64,000 bases of DNA from Mesorhizobium onobrychidis (GTDB lineage: Bacteria > Pseudomonadota > Alphaproteobacteria > Rhizobiales > Rhizobiaceae), in NCBI RefSeq assembly GCF_024707545.1, contig NZ_CP062229.1, positions 4,693,501-4,757,500 on the forward strand, read 5' to 3'. The translations under genes and the position numbers were made by a program. Below the pieces are notes generated by a model. That model had not been told where the DNA came from and did not search any database. It was given only the letters and a program-made list of their open reading frames with translations. Positions 27,233 to 35,993 of the stretch are shown one piece after another. How positions within the stretch are numbered: the stretch's first letter is position 1; every line of letters begins with the position of its first letter.

Positions 27233-28843
27233 TCAATCCTGCAGCACGCCGCCGGCGCCTTCGAGCGCCTCGCGGGTGTCGACATCGATCGACGCTGCCT
27301 TGCCGATCTCGACATCGACGACATCGAGCCCCTCGGCCTCGACCAGATGGCGCGCGCCGGTATCGCCTTCGAGATGAGCGATCGCCGCGAACAGTGAACG
27401 CGGCAACAGGACCGGATTGCCGCGCCTTCCCTCATGCGAGGCGCGCACGACCGATCGGCCCTCGGACTTGCGGAATGCATCGATCAGCCTGTCGAGATCG
27501 GCTGACGCGACGCCAGGCATGTCGCCAAGCACGATCATGGCACCGGCAGCGTCGCCGGCAACTTTCGCGATGCCGGCCTTCAGCGACGAAGACAGGCCGT
27601 CAGCGAAATCCGGATTGTCGGCGAAGGTGACCTCCAGACCAGACAACGCCGCGCGTACACGCTCGCGCTGATGGCCGGTGACGACGATTGTATCAGAGGC
27701 TTTCGAGCCGAGCGCGCGCTCGGCGGTGCGGCGGACCAGCGGCTTGCCGTCGAACAGCGCCAGCAGCTTGTTCGGGCCGCCCATGCGGCTGGAGCGGCCG
27801 GCGGCCAGCAGCACGACATCGACCTTCAACTCGGCTCTGGCCGGCAGCGGCTCGCGCGGCTGTGGCCGCGTCGGGATTTCCATCAACAGACCGCCGACAC
27901 CCATGCCGGCGATATCCTTGGCCGTCACGTCGAGGCCGGCGATCAACCGGTCAAGAACCCAGTCGAAGCCGTTCTCCTTGGGGCTGCGGGCGCAGCCCGG
28001 TGCGCCGATGACGCGCTTGCCGCCAAGCTTGCCGAGCACCAACAGATTGCCGGGATCGACAGGCATGCCGGCGCGGATGACGATGCCGCCGGCCTTCTCG
28101 ATCGCCGCCGGGACGACGTCGCCAAAATCGCTCATCGCCGAGGCGCCGAAGATCACCACCATGTCGTTATCGCGCGCCAGCGAGGCCGCAGCCTCCGCAA
28201 CGGTGCCAACTTCGTGCGGCGTGCGGCGCTCCGCCGTCAGCCGGCCGCCCGAGCGCGCCAAGCGGGCTTCGGTGACACGCAACGTCTTGTCGAGCACGCT
28301 CTGCTTGATGCCGGGCAGAACCGTCTGGATGACGCCGACACGCACCGGCTGATAGACATTGACGGCAAAGATCTCGCCGCCGGCGCAGATCCTCGCCACC
28401 GAATCGACCAGCATGGAGCTGACCGCGAAGGGAATGATCTTCACCGTTGCAACCATCTGGCCCTTTTCAACCGGCGCGTGCTGCGCCAAGGTGGCGATGG
28501 TGATCGTCGGATCAACGGCGTTGATGGCGTCGATCATCGCCGCATCGACGGTGAAGATGCCGGCCGCCTGAGCGTGGAGATTAACCCGGCCGGTCGCAGC
28601 GGACTTGGCCTCGATGTTGCGATGAATCATGCTCTCCGCGATCTTTTCGGCGGCAGCGTCCTCGCTCAAATCGTCGGGAGCAAGAACAGCCGCGACAACC
28701 TCCGAAATCCCCGCGGCCTTGAGCAAAGCCACATCGTCGGCGTTCAGCCGATGCGCCTTGCGGAAGCGCCGTTCTCCGGCCGTGGTGGCATGCGCCAGCA
28801 CCGCGCCTTCGGCCGTGTTGATCGGGATGAGGCCGAATTTCAC
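27233..28843 (-). CDS. Molybdopterin-binding protein fused to MobA-like nucleotidyltransferase
   Basis: 536 aa fusion. Residues 1 to about 330 form a MoeA/MoCF-like molybdopterin-binding region (VVIFGASAMSDFGDVVP, RAGMPVDPGNLLVLG). Residues from about 340 form an NTP-transferase domain (VVLLAAGRSSRMGGPNK, then VVTGHQRERV, VLGDMPGV). Such fusions make molybdopterin cytosine dinucleotide, the cofactor of xanthine oxidase-type enzymes. The start overlaps the stop of the XdhC gene by 4 bases, so translation is coupled. Its presence with coxDE and XdhC points to maturation of a Mo hydroxylase. Confidence 0.88.
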   Translation of the reverse strand: MKFGLIPINTAEGAVLAHATTAGERRFRKAHRLNADDVALLKAAGISEVVAAVLAPDDLSEDAAAEKIAESMIHRNIEAKSAATGRVNLHAQAAGIFTVDAAMIDAINAVDPTITIATLAQHAPVEKGQMVATVKIIPFAVSSMLVDSVARICAGGEIFAVNVYQPVRVGVIQTVLPGIKQSVLDKTLRVTEARLARSGGRLTAERRTPHEVGTVAEAAASLARDNDMVVIFGASAMSDFGDVVPAAIEKAGGIVIRAGMPVDPGNLLVLGKLGGKRVIGAPGCARSPKENGFDWVLDRLIAGLDVTAKDIAGMGVGGLLMEIPTRPQPREPLPARAELKVDVVLLAAGRSSRMGGPNKLLALFDGKPLVRRTAERALGSKASDTIVVTGHQRERVRAALSGLEVTFADNPDFADGLSSSLKAGIAKVAGDAAGAMIVLGDMPGVASADLDRLIDAFRKSEGRSVVRASHEGRRGNPVLLPRSLFAAIAHLEGDTGARHLVEAEGLDVVDVEIGKAASIDVDTREALEGAGGVLQD

Positions 28844-29544
28844 GCCGCCGCGCCTTTGGATTCCAGGCCACGCGAGCGAAAGGCCTGAATTGCCTGCGCC
28901 AGCACCGCTACCGCGATCTCGGCCGGGCTCGCGGCGCCGATATCGAGGCCGATCGGCGCGTGGATGCGGGCGATCTGGTCGGCGGTCGCGCCCAATGCCA
29001 GCAGGCGCTCGACGCGCTTAGCATGGGTCTTGCGGCTGCCAAGCGCCCCGACATAGAAGCAGTTGGCGTCGAGCGCCGCCTTCAGCGCGAAGTCATCGAT
29101 CTTCGGATCATGAGTGACGGCTGCCAACGCCGTATAGCTGTCGAGCGGCTGGCGTTTCAGGGCATCCTCCGGCCATTCGGCATGCAGTGCGACATCGGGA
29201 AAGCGGTCTGATGTGGCGAACGCCGCGCGCGGATCGACGATCTCCACGGGATAGCCGGCGATCTTGGCCATCGGCGCCAGTGCCTGGCTGATATGGACGG
29301 CGCCGATCACCACCAAGCGCGGCTGCGGCAGATAAGCGTTGAGGAAAAAGGTTCGCCCTTCAGCCTCGACCGACCCGGAATTACCTAACCGAAACGCCTT
29401 GGCGATCGCAGCACCCAATTCGCCGGCGACCTGGTCGCCCTCGCGCACGATGCGGTCGCGGCCGTCGCCGAGATCGGTCACCAGGATCGCCGCGCGGCGG
29501 GCGCGGCGTTCGGCGTTCAGCGTCTTCAGCGCGTAGGGATCCAT
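28840..29544 (-). CDS. XdhC/CoxI Rossmann-domain protein
   Basis: 234 aa. It has the XdhC C-terminal NAD-type Rossmann fold (RLVVIGAVHISQALAPMAK, VEIVDPRAAFA, AAVTHDPKIDDFALKAAL, FYVGALGSRKTHAKRVERL, HAPIGLDIGAASPAEIAVAV). XdhC binds molybdenum cofactor and helps sulfurate and insert it into xanthine dehydrogenase-like enzymes. The CoxI N-terminal part is encoded separately just upstream. It is in the middle of the minus-strand maturation operon. Confidence 0.9.
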   Translation of the reverse strand: MDPYALKTLNAERRARRAAILVTDLGDGRDRIVREGDQVAGELGAAIAKAFRLGNSGSVEAEGRTFFLNAYLPQPRLVVIGAVHISQALAPMAKIAGYPVEIVDPRAAFATSDRFPDVALHAEWPEDALKRQPLDSYTALAAVTHDPKIDDFALKAALDANCFYVGALGSRKTHAKRVERLLALGATADQIARIHAPIGLDIGAASPAEIAVAVLAQAIQAFRSRGLESKGAAA

Positions 29545-29554
29545 CGTGCCTGGC

Positions 29555-29893
29555 CTAACCTAAGCGCTCGACATAGACTTTGATGCGGCCGCCGCAGGAC
29601 AGTCCGACCTGCCACGCGGTCTCGTCGGCGACGCCGAATTCCAGCATCTTTGCTTTGCCGCTGTCGATAACATCGACTGCCTCGGTGACCACCGCGCCTT
29701 CGACGCAGCCACCCGAGACGGAGCCGTGGAAATTGCCTTCCGCGTCGATGACAAGGTGGCTGCCGACTGGGCGCGGCGCCGAGCCCCAGGTCTCGACCAC
29801 GGTAGCAATGGCGACATCCTTGCCGTCTTTCATCCAGCCTTCGGCGATGATCAGCGGATCGCGGGCCTCATCGAGATAAATGCTGTTTTCCAT
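29555..29893 (-). CDS. XdhC/CoxI N-terminal domain protein
   Basis: 112 aa corresponding to the first domain of XdhC/CoxI: ATVVETWGSAPRPVGSHLVI, GSVSGGCVEGAVV (conserved GGC motif) and VGLSCGGRIKVYVE (second conserved Cys). In many bacteria this is one polypeptide with the Rossmann domain; here the two parts are separate genes 10 bases apart. The ATG at 29893 has gggagaaacgg upstream. It probably takes part in Mo-cofactor handling. Confidence 0.9.
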   Translation of the reverse strand: MENSIYLDEARDPLIIAEGWMKDGKDVAIATVVETWGSAPRPVGSHLVIDAEGNFHGSVSGGCVEGAVVTEAVDVIDSGKAKMLEFGVADETAWQVGLSCGGRIKVYVERLG

Positions 29894-29921
29894 CACCGTT
29901 TCTCCCGGAGAAAACATATGG

Positions 29922-31172
29922 CTATGCTGCGTCTCGCGCGCCACCCTCAATCCATCTGCGTGGGTCGACGGAGCGCGCCGAATTCTTGTCCAGCGACGCG
30001 CACAGATCGGCGAGCGCATCGAGATTGTGCACCGAGCGGAATTCGTCAACATGCGGCAGCATCGCCTTGACGCCGCGGGCGCGCGCCTCGAAGCCGTCGA
30101 AGCGCAGCAGCGGGTTCAGCCAGATCAGCCTCCGGCTGGATTTGTGCAGGCGCTCCATTTCCTCCGACAGGCCGGCAACGTCGTCACGCTCCAGCCCGTC
30201 GGTGATCAGCAGCACCACCGCGCCCTGCCCCAGCACACGCCGCGACCACAGCCGGTTGAATTCGGCCAGCGTGTCGCCGATGCGGGTGCCGCCCGACCAG
30301 TCCTTCACCGCCGCCGAACAATCGGCGAGTGCCGCGTCAGGATCGCGATGGCGCATCTGCCGCGTCAGATTTGTCAGCCTGGTGCCGAAGACGAAGGCGT
30401 GCACGCGCCGGCGCTTTTCCGTCAGCGCATGCAGGAAATGCAGGAAAATGCGCGTGTACTGGCTCATCGAACCGGAAATATCGGCAAGCACGACCAGCGG
30501 CGGGTGAACCTCGCGCGGCGACCGGAATTTCGGCAGGATCAGTTCGCCGCCTGTCCGCGCGGCCGAGCGCATCATGGCGCGCGGATCGATACGTCGGCCA
30601 TGCGCGTTGGATTTGAAACGCCGTGTCCTGACCATGTCGAAGGGCAGCCGCAACTCGGCGATCGCCTTCTTGGCGTCAGTCATCTCGGCGGCGTTCATCT
30701 GGGCAAAATCCTTGCCCCTCAGCACCTCGTTCCCGGAAAACGTGAAGCGAGCGTCGACCTCGATCTCGGGGATTTCCTGCACCGGCTGGTTCTTCTGGTG
30801 GCCCTCGAACATTGCCTGGCTGACGCGGTTTTCCGCAGCGCGCGGCTTTTGCTTCTCACGACTGTTCGGCGCCACCGGCGAAAACATCGCCAGCATCTTT
30901 TCGATCAGCTCGTGCGATTTCCAGAACAGCCGGAAAGTCTCGTCGAAGGTAGGGTGATCCTCGTGCCGCGACACCAGTACGGCGTGCAGCGTCCAGTAGA
31001 AATCGTCGCGAGAGCCGATACCGGCGGCCAGCACCGCCTCGATCGCATCCTTGACCGAGGCCGGGCCGACCCGCATGCCGGCCTTGCGTAGGGTGCGGGC
31101 GAAATAGACGATGTTATCGGCGATCCTCCCATCGGGCGTGGCCTCTTTCGGTTCGGGACGCGGCGTTGCCAT
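29922..31172 (-). CDS. coxE: VWA-domain CoxE family protein
   Basis: 416 aa. The N-terminal region is helical (IVYFARTLRKAGMRVGPASV). A VWA domain from about residue 225 carries the MIDAS DxSxS (VVLADISGSMSQY) and later FGTRLTNLT, WSGGTRIGDTL, VLLITDGLERDD. CoxE partners with the AAA+ ATPase CoxD in maturing the CuSMoO2 centre of CO dehydrogenase, and related pairs serve other Mo hydroxylases. The start is 3 bases after the coxD stop, which supports coupling. Confidence 0.9.
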   Translation of the reverse strand: MATPRPEPKEATPDGRIADNIVYFARTLRKAGMRVGPASVKDAIEAVLAAGIGSRDDFYWTLHAVLVSRHEDHPTFDETFRLFWKSHELIEKMLAMFSPVAPNSREKQKPRAAENRVSQAMFEGHQKNQPVQEIPEIEVDARFTFSGNEVLRGKDFAQMNAAEMTDAKKAIAELRLPFDMVRTRRFKSNAHGRRIDPRAMMRSAARTGGELILPKFRSPREVHPPLVVLADISGSMSQYTRIFLHFLHALTEKRRRVHAFVFGTRLTNLTRQMRHRDPDAALADCSAAVKDWSGGTRIGDTLAEFNRLWSRRVLGQGAVVLLITDGLERDDVAGLSEEMERLHKSSRRLIWLNPLLRFDGFEARARGVKAMLPHVDEFRSVHNLDALADLCASLDKNSARSVDPRRWIEGGARDAA

Positions 31173-31175
31173 CGC

Positions 31176-32105
31176 CTACTCCGCCGCCGAAAGCTCGGCC
31201 TTCACCTCGTTGAGGATGCGCCGGCCTTCGCCATGTTCTATACGGGCAATGTCGTCCTGGTATTTCAACAGCACGCCGATCGTGTCGGAAACGGTTTCCG
31301 GATCGAGCGCCACCTTGTCGAGTTCGGTCAGCGCGCCGGCCCAGTCGATGGTCTCGGCAACCCCCGGCACCTTGAACAGCTCGATCTGGCGCAGCTTCTG
31401 GATGAACGAAACCACCTCTGCCGACAGCCGGCTGTTGGCCTGCGGTACTTTTCTGCGCACGATCTCCAGCTCGCGCTCGGCATTCGGGTAGTCGACCCAG
31501 TGATAGAGGCAGCGGCGCTTCAGGGCGTCATGGATCTCGCGGGTGCGGTTGGTGGTGATGATGACGATCGGCGGTTCCTGCGCCTTGATCGTGCCGAGTT
31601 CGGGCACCGTCACCTGGAAGTCGGAGAGAATTTCGAGCAGGAATGCCTCGAAGGCCTCGTCGGTGCGGTCGAGCTCGTCGATCAGAAAGACCGGGGCGGC
31701 GCCCGCCTTGCCGGTCAGTGCGTCGAGCACCGGGCGGCGGATCAGGTATTTTTCGGAAAAGACGTTGCGCTCCATGTCGGAGCGGTCGACCTTGCCGGCC
31801 GCCTCTTCCATGCGGATCTCGATCATCTGCGCGGCGTAGTTCCACTCGTAGACGGCGGACGAGACGTCGAGGCCTTCATAGCATTGCAGGCGGATCAGCC
31901 GGCGGCCGAGCGCTTGCGCCAGCACCTTGGCGATCTCGGTCTTGCCGACGCCGGCCTCGCCCTCAAGGAACAGCGGCCGCTTCATGCGCAGCGATAAGAA
32001 CAGCACGGTCGCCAGTGACCGATCCGCCATATAGTCCGCACCGGTCAGCAGATCGAGCGTCTCGTCGATCGTCCGCGGCGCGGGACGCGGTTTCAACTCG
32101 GTCAT
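31176..32105 (-). CDS. coxD: MoxR-type AAA+ ATPase, CoxD-like
   Basis: 309 aa AAA+ ATPase. Walker A is GEAGVGKTEI, Walker B is PVFLIDELDRTDEAFEAFLLE, sensor 1 is PIVIITTNRTREIHDALKRRC. CoxD acts as a chaperone-like ATPase with the VWA protein CoxE during active-site assembly of CO dehydrogenase-type enzymes. It is the first gene of the run, so the promoter should lie between it and the flavin reductase. The coxSML structural genes are not in the window, so the client enzyme is unknown. Confidence 0.9.
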   Translation of the reverse strand: MTELKPRPAPRTIDETLDLLTGADYMADRSLATVLFLSLRMKRPLFLEGEAGVGKTEIAKVLAQALGRRLIRLQCYEGLDVSSAVYEWNYAAQMIEIRMEEAAGKVDRSDMERNVFSEKYLIRRPVLDALTGKAGAAPVFLIDELDRTDEAFEAFLLEILSDFQVTVPELGTIKAQEPPIVIITTNRTREIHDALKRRCLYHWVDYPNAERELEIVRRKVPQANSRLSAEVVSFIQKLRQIELFKVPGVAETIDWAGALTELDKVALDPETVSDTIGVLLKYQDDIARIEHGEGRRILNEVKAELSAAE

Positions 32106-32137
32106 TCTCTCTCCGTTGGTGCAGCCATCCAGAGCCT

Positions 32138-32632
32138 CTACAGAGCGTGATAGCCGCGGTCGTGATAGATCAGCGGCCGCAAATTATCGCCGGTGCGCAG
32201 GCCTGTCACCTTGCCAAAAAGCACACGGTGGGTGGCCAGATCCTTGGTGTCGATCAGTTCGCAGTCGAACACGGCGAGCGCGCCCTTCAGCGTCGGCGCA
32301 CCGGTCGAGATCACGTCCCAATCGCCCAACGCGAAACGTTCCTCGACGGGCAGACCTGTGAGGCCGGAAAAGCCGACCGACAGCGCCTCCTGGTCCGAAG
32401 CCAGCGTGTTCAAGGCGAACCTGCCATTCTTCACGAACGGCTCATTCTTGGGATTTTCGCAATTGAGGCAGACCAGGATGGTCGGCGGCGTGTCCGAGAC
32501 CGAACAGGCTGCAATGACAGTCGCACCGCGCCGGCCGGCGGGACCGTCGGTGGTAACCACATGGACGTGGCCGGCAAAATGGCTCATCGCGTCGCGATAG
32601 GCCTGCGGCCCTATGTCGTTCTTCTTCAGCAC
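32138..32632 (-). CDS. Flavin reductase family (FMN-binding split-barrel) protein
   Basis: 164 aa. It follows the flavin reductase-like fold: FRDAMSHFAGHVHVVTT-like opening (here YRDAMSHFAGHVHVVTT), GATVIAACSVSDTPPTILVCL, FALNTLASDQEALSVGFSG, and the C-terminal FGKVTGLRTGDNLRPLIYHD. Such proteins supply reduced FMN/FAD to two-component monooxygenases. I chose the GTG at 32632 because homologous proteins begin there (LKKNDIGPQAYRDAM); the frame is open much further upstream, so the start is uncertain. No partner monooxygenase gene is nearby. Confidence 0.82.
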   Translation of the reverse strand: MLKKNDIGPQAYRDAMSHFAGHVHVVTTDGPAGRRGATVIAACSVSDTPPTILVCLNCENPKNEPFVKNGRFALNTLASDQEALSVGFSGLTGLPVEERFALGDWDVISTGAPTLKGALAVFDCELIDTKDLATHRVLFGKVTGLRTGDNLRPLIYHDRGYHAL

Positions 32633-32824
32633 CGGCGATTTCCATTGGTTTGAAGCGAGGTGAACCGAACCGTTATATATGGCGGCATATTGCATGCCAC
32701 AAGCGAAGTGGTTGACATGCATCTTGAATTTCGCGTGTTGCGTGAAAGCTGACCAGCCTTTAGGTCTTGGCAGGAAGTGGCCCCGGCAAACACGCGACCG
32801 GCGCAGAGGAATTCTTTCGCTCGC

Positions 32825-33898
32825 ATGCGACCCAGGACAACGACAATAGCGGTGCTGGCCTGGCTGTCTCTCGCCGGTGATGCGAACGCTGAGGCGCTGC
32901 TGGTCGGCGTCGCAGCACCACTGTCCGGGCCGTCGGCGATCCTCGGCAAGCAGATCGAGGCGGGCGCTGGCCTGGCGGCAGAGGCGAACGGTGCTCAACT
33001 CAAGGTTGTTGATGACGCCTGCACGGCCGATGGTGGGGCTGCCGCAGCGAGGGAATTCGCTGCGGCGAAAGTCGGCGTGGTCGTCGGCTTCCTCTGCACC
33101 GAGGCGATCGAGGCGGCACTGCCGATCCTGAAGGACGCCAACATACCGGTCATCACCGTCGGCGTGCGCACCGAAAGCCTGACCGACCGGCGCGCCAAGA
33201 CCGGCTGGCCGATCTTTCGGCTCGGGCCGCGCGGCGACGACGAGCGCAACGCAGTCGCCTCCATCCTCACCCGCCAATGGCAGAACGAACTGTTCGCCAT
33301 CGTCGACGACGGCACCATCTACGGCCGCGAAATCGCCGAGACGCTTCGGGCGGCAGCCGAGCAGGCGGCGCTGAAACCGGTGTTCGTCGACACATTCCGG
33401 CCGCAGCTCGACAACCAGATCGGGCTGATCGGGCGGCTGAGGAAAGCCGGCGCAACGCATGTCTTCGCCGGCGGCGACGGCAGCGACGTCGCCATCATGG
33501 GCCGCGACGCCGGCCAGCTCGAGGCCGGCATCACATTTGCCGGCGGCGAAACGCTGCGCACGCAGCCCGGCGACGTGCCTTATGTGCAGGGCACGCTGAT
33601 GATCGCGCCGCCCGAATGGGCCGATGTTGCCGACCCCAAGGTGCTGGAAAGCTTTGCCGCACAGAAGATCGAGCCGGACGGCTACACGCTGCCGGCCTAT
33701 GCGGCGGTCGAGATCGCCAAGGCGGTCTCGGCCCTGGCGGAAAGCTCCGGTAAGCCACTGGCCGATGCTCTCACCGCGCAGGACTTCAGCACCGCGATCG
33801 GGCCGATCCGCTTTGACGGTAAGGGCGACTTGACCGAAAACCTCTATCGGGTCTTCCGTTTCAACGGCGTCCGGTTCGTGCCGATCGAGGACAAATGA
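32825..33898 (+). CDS. Branched-chain amino acid-type ABC transporter substrate-binding protein
   Basis: 357 aa with a signal peptide (TTTIAVLAWLSLAGDANAEA). It has the type I periplasmic-binding (LivJ-like) fold: VGVAAPLSGPSAILGKQIEAG, KVGVVVGFLCTEAIEAALPI, FRLGPRGDDERNAVASIL, GYTLPAYAAVEIAKAVSAL. It would capture a small ligand in the periplasm, but no permease or ATPase genes accompany it here. The ATG at 32825 fits the signal peptide; a GTG at 32777 is less likely. Its stop overlaps the P1 peptidase start by 4 bases (ATGATG). Confidence 0.85.
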   Translation: MRPRTTTIAVLAWLSLAGDANAEALLVGVAAPLSGPSAILGKQIEAGAGLAAEANGAQLKVVDDACTADGGAAAAREFAAAKVGVVVGFLCTEAIEAALPILKDANIPVITVGVRTESLTDRRAKTGWPIFRLGPRGDDERNAVASILTRQWQNELFAIVDDGTIYGREIAETLRAAAEQAALKPVFVDTFRPQLDNQIGLIGRLRKAGATHVFAGGDGSDVAIMGRDAGQLEAGITFAGGETLRTQPGDVPYVQGTLMIAPPEWADVADPKVLESFAAQKIEPDGYTLPAYAAVEIAKAVSALAESSGKPLADALTAQDFSTAIGPIRFDGKGDLTENLYRVFRFNGVRFVPIEDK

Positions 33899-34917
33899 TG
33901 TTTCGTACAGGGCAGCGCAATCTCATCACCGATGTCGCCGGCCTGCATGTCGGCAACGCTTCTGATATCAGGCTGAAATCCGGGGTGACCACCATCGTCT
34001 GTGACGAACCGGCGGTGGCCGGTGTGCAGATCCTTGGCGGGGCGCCCGGCACCCGCGAGACCGACTTGCTCGAGCCGCACAATTCGATCGAGGCGATCCA
34101 TGCGGTGGTGCTTTCGGGCGGCTCGGCCTTCGGTCTCGATGCTGCCTCCGGCGTGCAGGCGGCGCTGCGCGAAAGGGGCATCGGCGTGGAGGTCGGCGGC
34201 TTTCGCGTGCCGATCGTGCCGGCGGCGATCTTGTTCGACCTGCGCAATGGCGGCGACAAGGATTGGGGTCGCTATCCGCCTTACCGCGATCTCGGCTATG
34301 AGGCTGCACAGGCAGTCGGCGTCGATTTTCCGCTCGGCACTGTCGGCGCGGGCAGTGGTGCGTTGAGTTCCGGCCTGAAGGGCGGCCTCGGATCGGCCTC
34401 GACGGTGCTCGACAGCGGGGTCACCATCGGCGCGCTCGCCGCCGTCAATCCGACCGGCTCGGTGACGATCGCCCAAACCCGCCACTTCTGGGCAGCGCCC
34501 TTCGAGATCGGCGACGAGTTCGGCGGGCTTGGCTATCCCTCGACTATGCCGGAGGACGCGAAAACGATCCTGCTGAAGTTTCGCGACAAGCATATCGGGA
34601 AACGGGCGAAGGTCGGCGGCAACACGACCATCGCCATCATCGCCACGGACGCCGTCCTCACCAAGGCCGCCGCCAAACGCCTGGCGATATCAGCGCATGA
34701 CGGCTTCGTGCGCGCCATTTGGCCGACACACACGCCGGCCGACGGGGATCTGGTTTTCGCGCTGGCGACCGGCAAGAGCGGTATCGAGCTCGCGCCCAAT
34801 GACGCCATCGACCTCTACGCAGCGGCCGGCGCCACCATGGCGCGCGCCATCAGCCGCGGCGTCTTTGCCGCGACGCCAGCCGATGGCGACCTGTTTCCGG
34901 TCTGGTCGTCGCGCTGA
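33895..34917 (+). CDS. P1-family (DmpA/NylC-type) self-processing aminopeptidase
   Basis: 340 aa N-terminal nucleophile hydrolase. Conserved parts: ITDVAGLHVGNASD, GAPGTRETDLLEP, VVLSGGSAFGLDAASGV, and the autocleavage site in VGGNTTIAIIATDA, where cutting before Thr would free the catalytic nucleophile. Family members are L-aminopeptidase/D-esterases or nylon-oligomer hydrolases. It is translationally coupled to the upstream binding protein, suggesting that the protein supplies or processes its ligand, such as a small peptide or amide. Confidence 0.88.
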   Translation: MMFRTGQRNLITDVAGLHVGNASDIRLKSGVTTIVCDEPAVAGVQILGGAPGTRETDLLEPHNSIEAIHAVVLSGGSAFGLDAASGVQAALRERGIGVEVGGFRVPIVPAAILFDLRNGGDKDWGRYPPYRDLGYEAAQAVGVDFPLGTVGAGSGALSSGLKGGLGSASTVLDSGVTIGALAAVNPTGSVTIAQTRHFWAAPFEIGDEFGGLGYPSTMPEDAKTILLKFRDKHIGKRAKVGGNTTIAIIATDAVLTKAAAKRLAISAHDGFVRAIWPTHTPADGDLVFALATGKSGIELAPNDAIDLYAAAGATMARAISRGVFAATPADGDLFPVWSSR

Positions 34918-34919
34918 AT

Positions 34920-35126
34920 GCGCGCTGCCGTAATCAAAATGGGGCCGTAATTAATGGCCGTGATCAGGTGGGGTCGGATTTTCTGATGCCCCCTGTGAGC
35001 GCCCTCGCCGCTGTCGCGCTTGGTCAGCTTGATTCGTTGTCCCTCAACTTTGTCGACGGTGCCGACATGGACGCCGTCGGCGCCGATCACTTCCATATGT
35101 TCGCGAATGCTGGCTGCATCGGTCAT
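34920..35126 (-). pseudogene. Truncated DUF2171 protein gene
   Basis: The ATG at 35126 opens a typical DUF2171 N-terminus (IREHMEVIGADGVHVGTVDK, then VEGQRIKLTKRDSGEGAHRG). After about residue 46 the conserved C-terminal half is missing and is replaced by unrelated codons (IRPHLITAINYGPILITAAR). The open frame runs on into the 3' end of the convergent P1 peptidase gene, stopping at 34815. Full-length relatives are about 75-85 aa. The replacement DNA (34920-34980) has internal near-repeats (gattacggc, taattacggc), possibly a scar of an old insertion. Confidence 0.6.
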
Positions 35127-35267
35127 TGTGGGTTCTCCATTTGAAGCTGCCAACATAAACAAACGACAGCGCGATTGGATGCATCGGGTTTGCGTCTCAG
35201 AGGGCACGACGTTTTGACGATGTCGTGATAGTGATCGAAACAACGCTGGCTGCTCAAACGGAATCCG

Positions 35268-35993
35268 ATGCGAATTCTTGCCCTGTTTGCCGTTTCCGTC
35301 CTTGCCCAGTTTGCAATCTCGCTCGCCGCGCATGCCGGCGACGTCGCCGAGTTTGAAATCCTCGGCTTCACTGGGGATGGCGGCATCTTCGCCTTCGAGG
35401 AATATGGTGTCCAGGACGGGTCGGGATTCCCCTATGCCAATCGCTATTATATCGACACGGCCGACGACAGTTTTCTCAAGGGCACGCCGATCAGGGTGCG
35501 GCTTGACGACGAGAACGCAACGCTCGACGCAGCGCGCCTTGCAGCCCGGCAGAAAGGCGAAGCTATCATCAAACAGGCGGAGTTGACCGCGAATCGCGGC
35601 ATCACCGCCGGCTCCAACCCGGTGACCGAGCTTTCGGCCGATCCGTTCCGCATGGTGGTCAATCCGCGGCCGATCTTTTCGCCGGTCGATGATCCGCTCG
35701 AGTTCCGGCTCGACGAGATCGGTATGAACGACACGGAAGCCTGCCAGAGCCTCGGCGAGATCAACGGCTTTCGCTTGCTGCGCATCGAGGCGAAAGACGG
35801 GGGCAAGACTGAGCTCCTGCACGAAGACAAGTCGATCCCTAAAAGCAGAGGCTGCCCGAACGGCTATCGGATCGGCGCGGTGCAGACATTTTCCATGCAG
35901 GGCCTCAGCGCCTATGCCGTGCTGATCGCGGTGCGCCAGTACGGCTTCGAAGGGCCGGACTATCGCTGGATCGCGGTGACCGGCCGGCTGTGA
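35268..35993 (+). CDS. Exported DUF2259 family protein
   Basis: 241 aa with a signal peptide (ILALFAVSVLAQFAISLAAH, then AGD). The mature protein begins VAEFEILGFTGDGGIFAFEE, the start of the DUF2259 domain, and contains NPRPIFSPVDDPLEFRLDEI and PNGYRIGAVQTFSMQG. It is probably periplasmic; function unknown. Its stop overlaps the GTG of the next gene (GTGA), so the pair is coupled. Confidence 0.8.
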   Translation: MRILALFAVSVLAQFAISLAAHAGDVAEFEILGFTGDGGIFAFEEYGVQDGSGFPYANRYYIDTADDSFLKGTPIRVRLDDENATLDAARLAARQKGEAIIKQAELTANRGITAGSNPVTELSADPFRMVVNPRPIFSPVDDPLEFRLDEIGMNDTEACQSLGEINGFRLLRIEAKDGGKTELLHEDKSIPKSRGCPNGYRIGAVQTFSMQGLSAYAVLIAVRQYGFEGPDYRWIAVTGRL

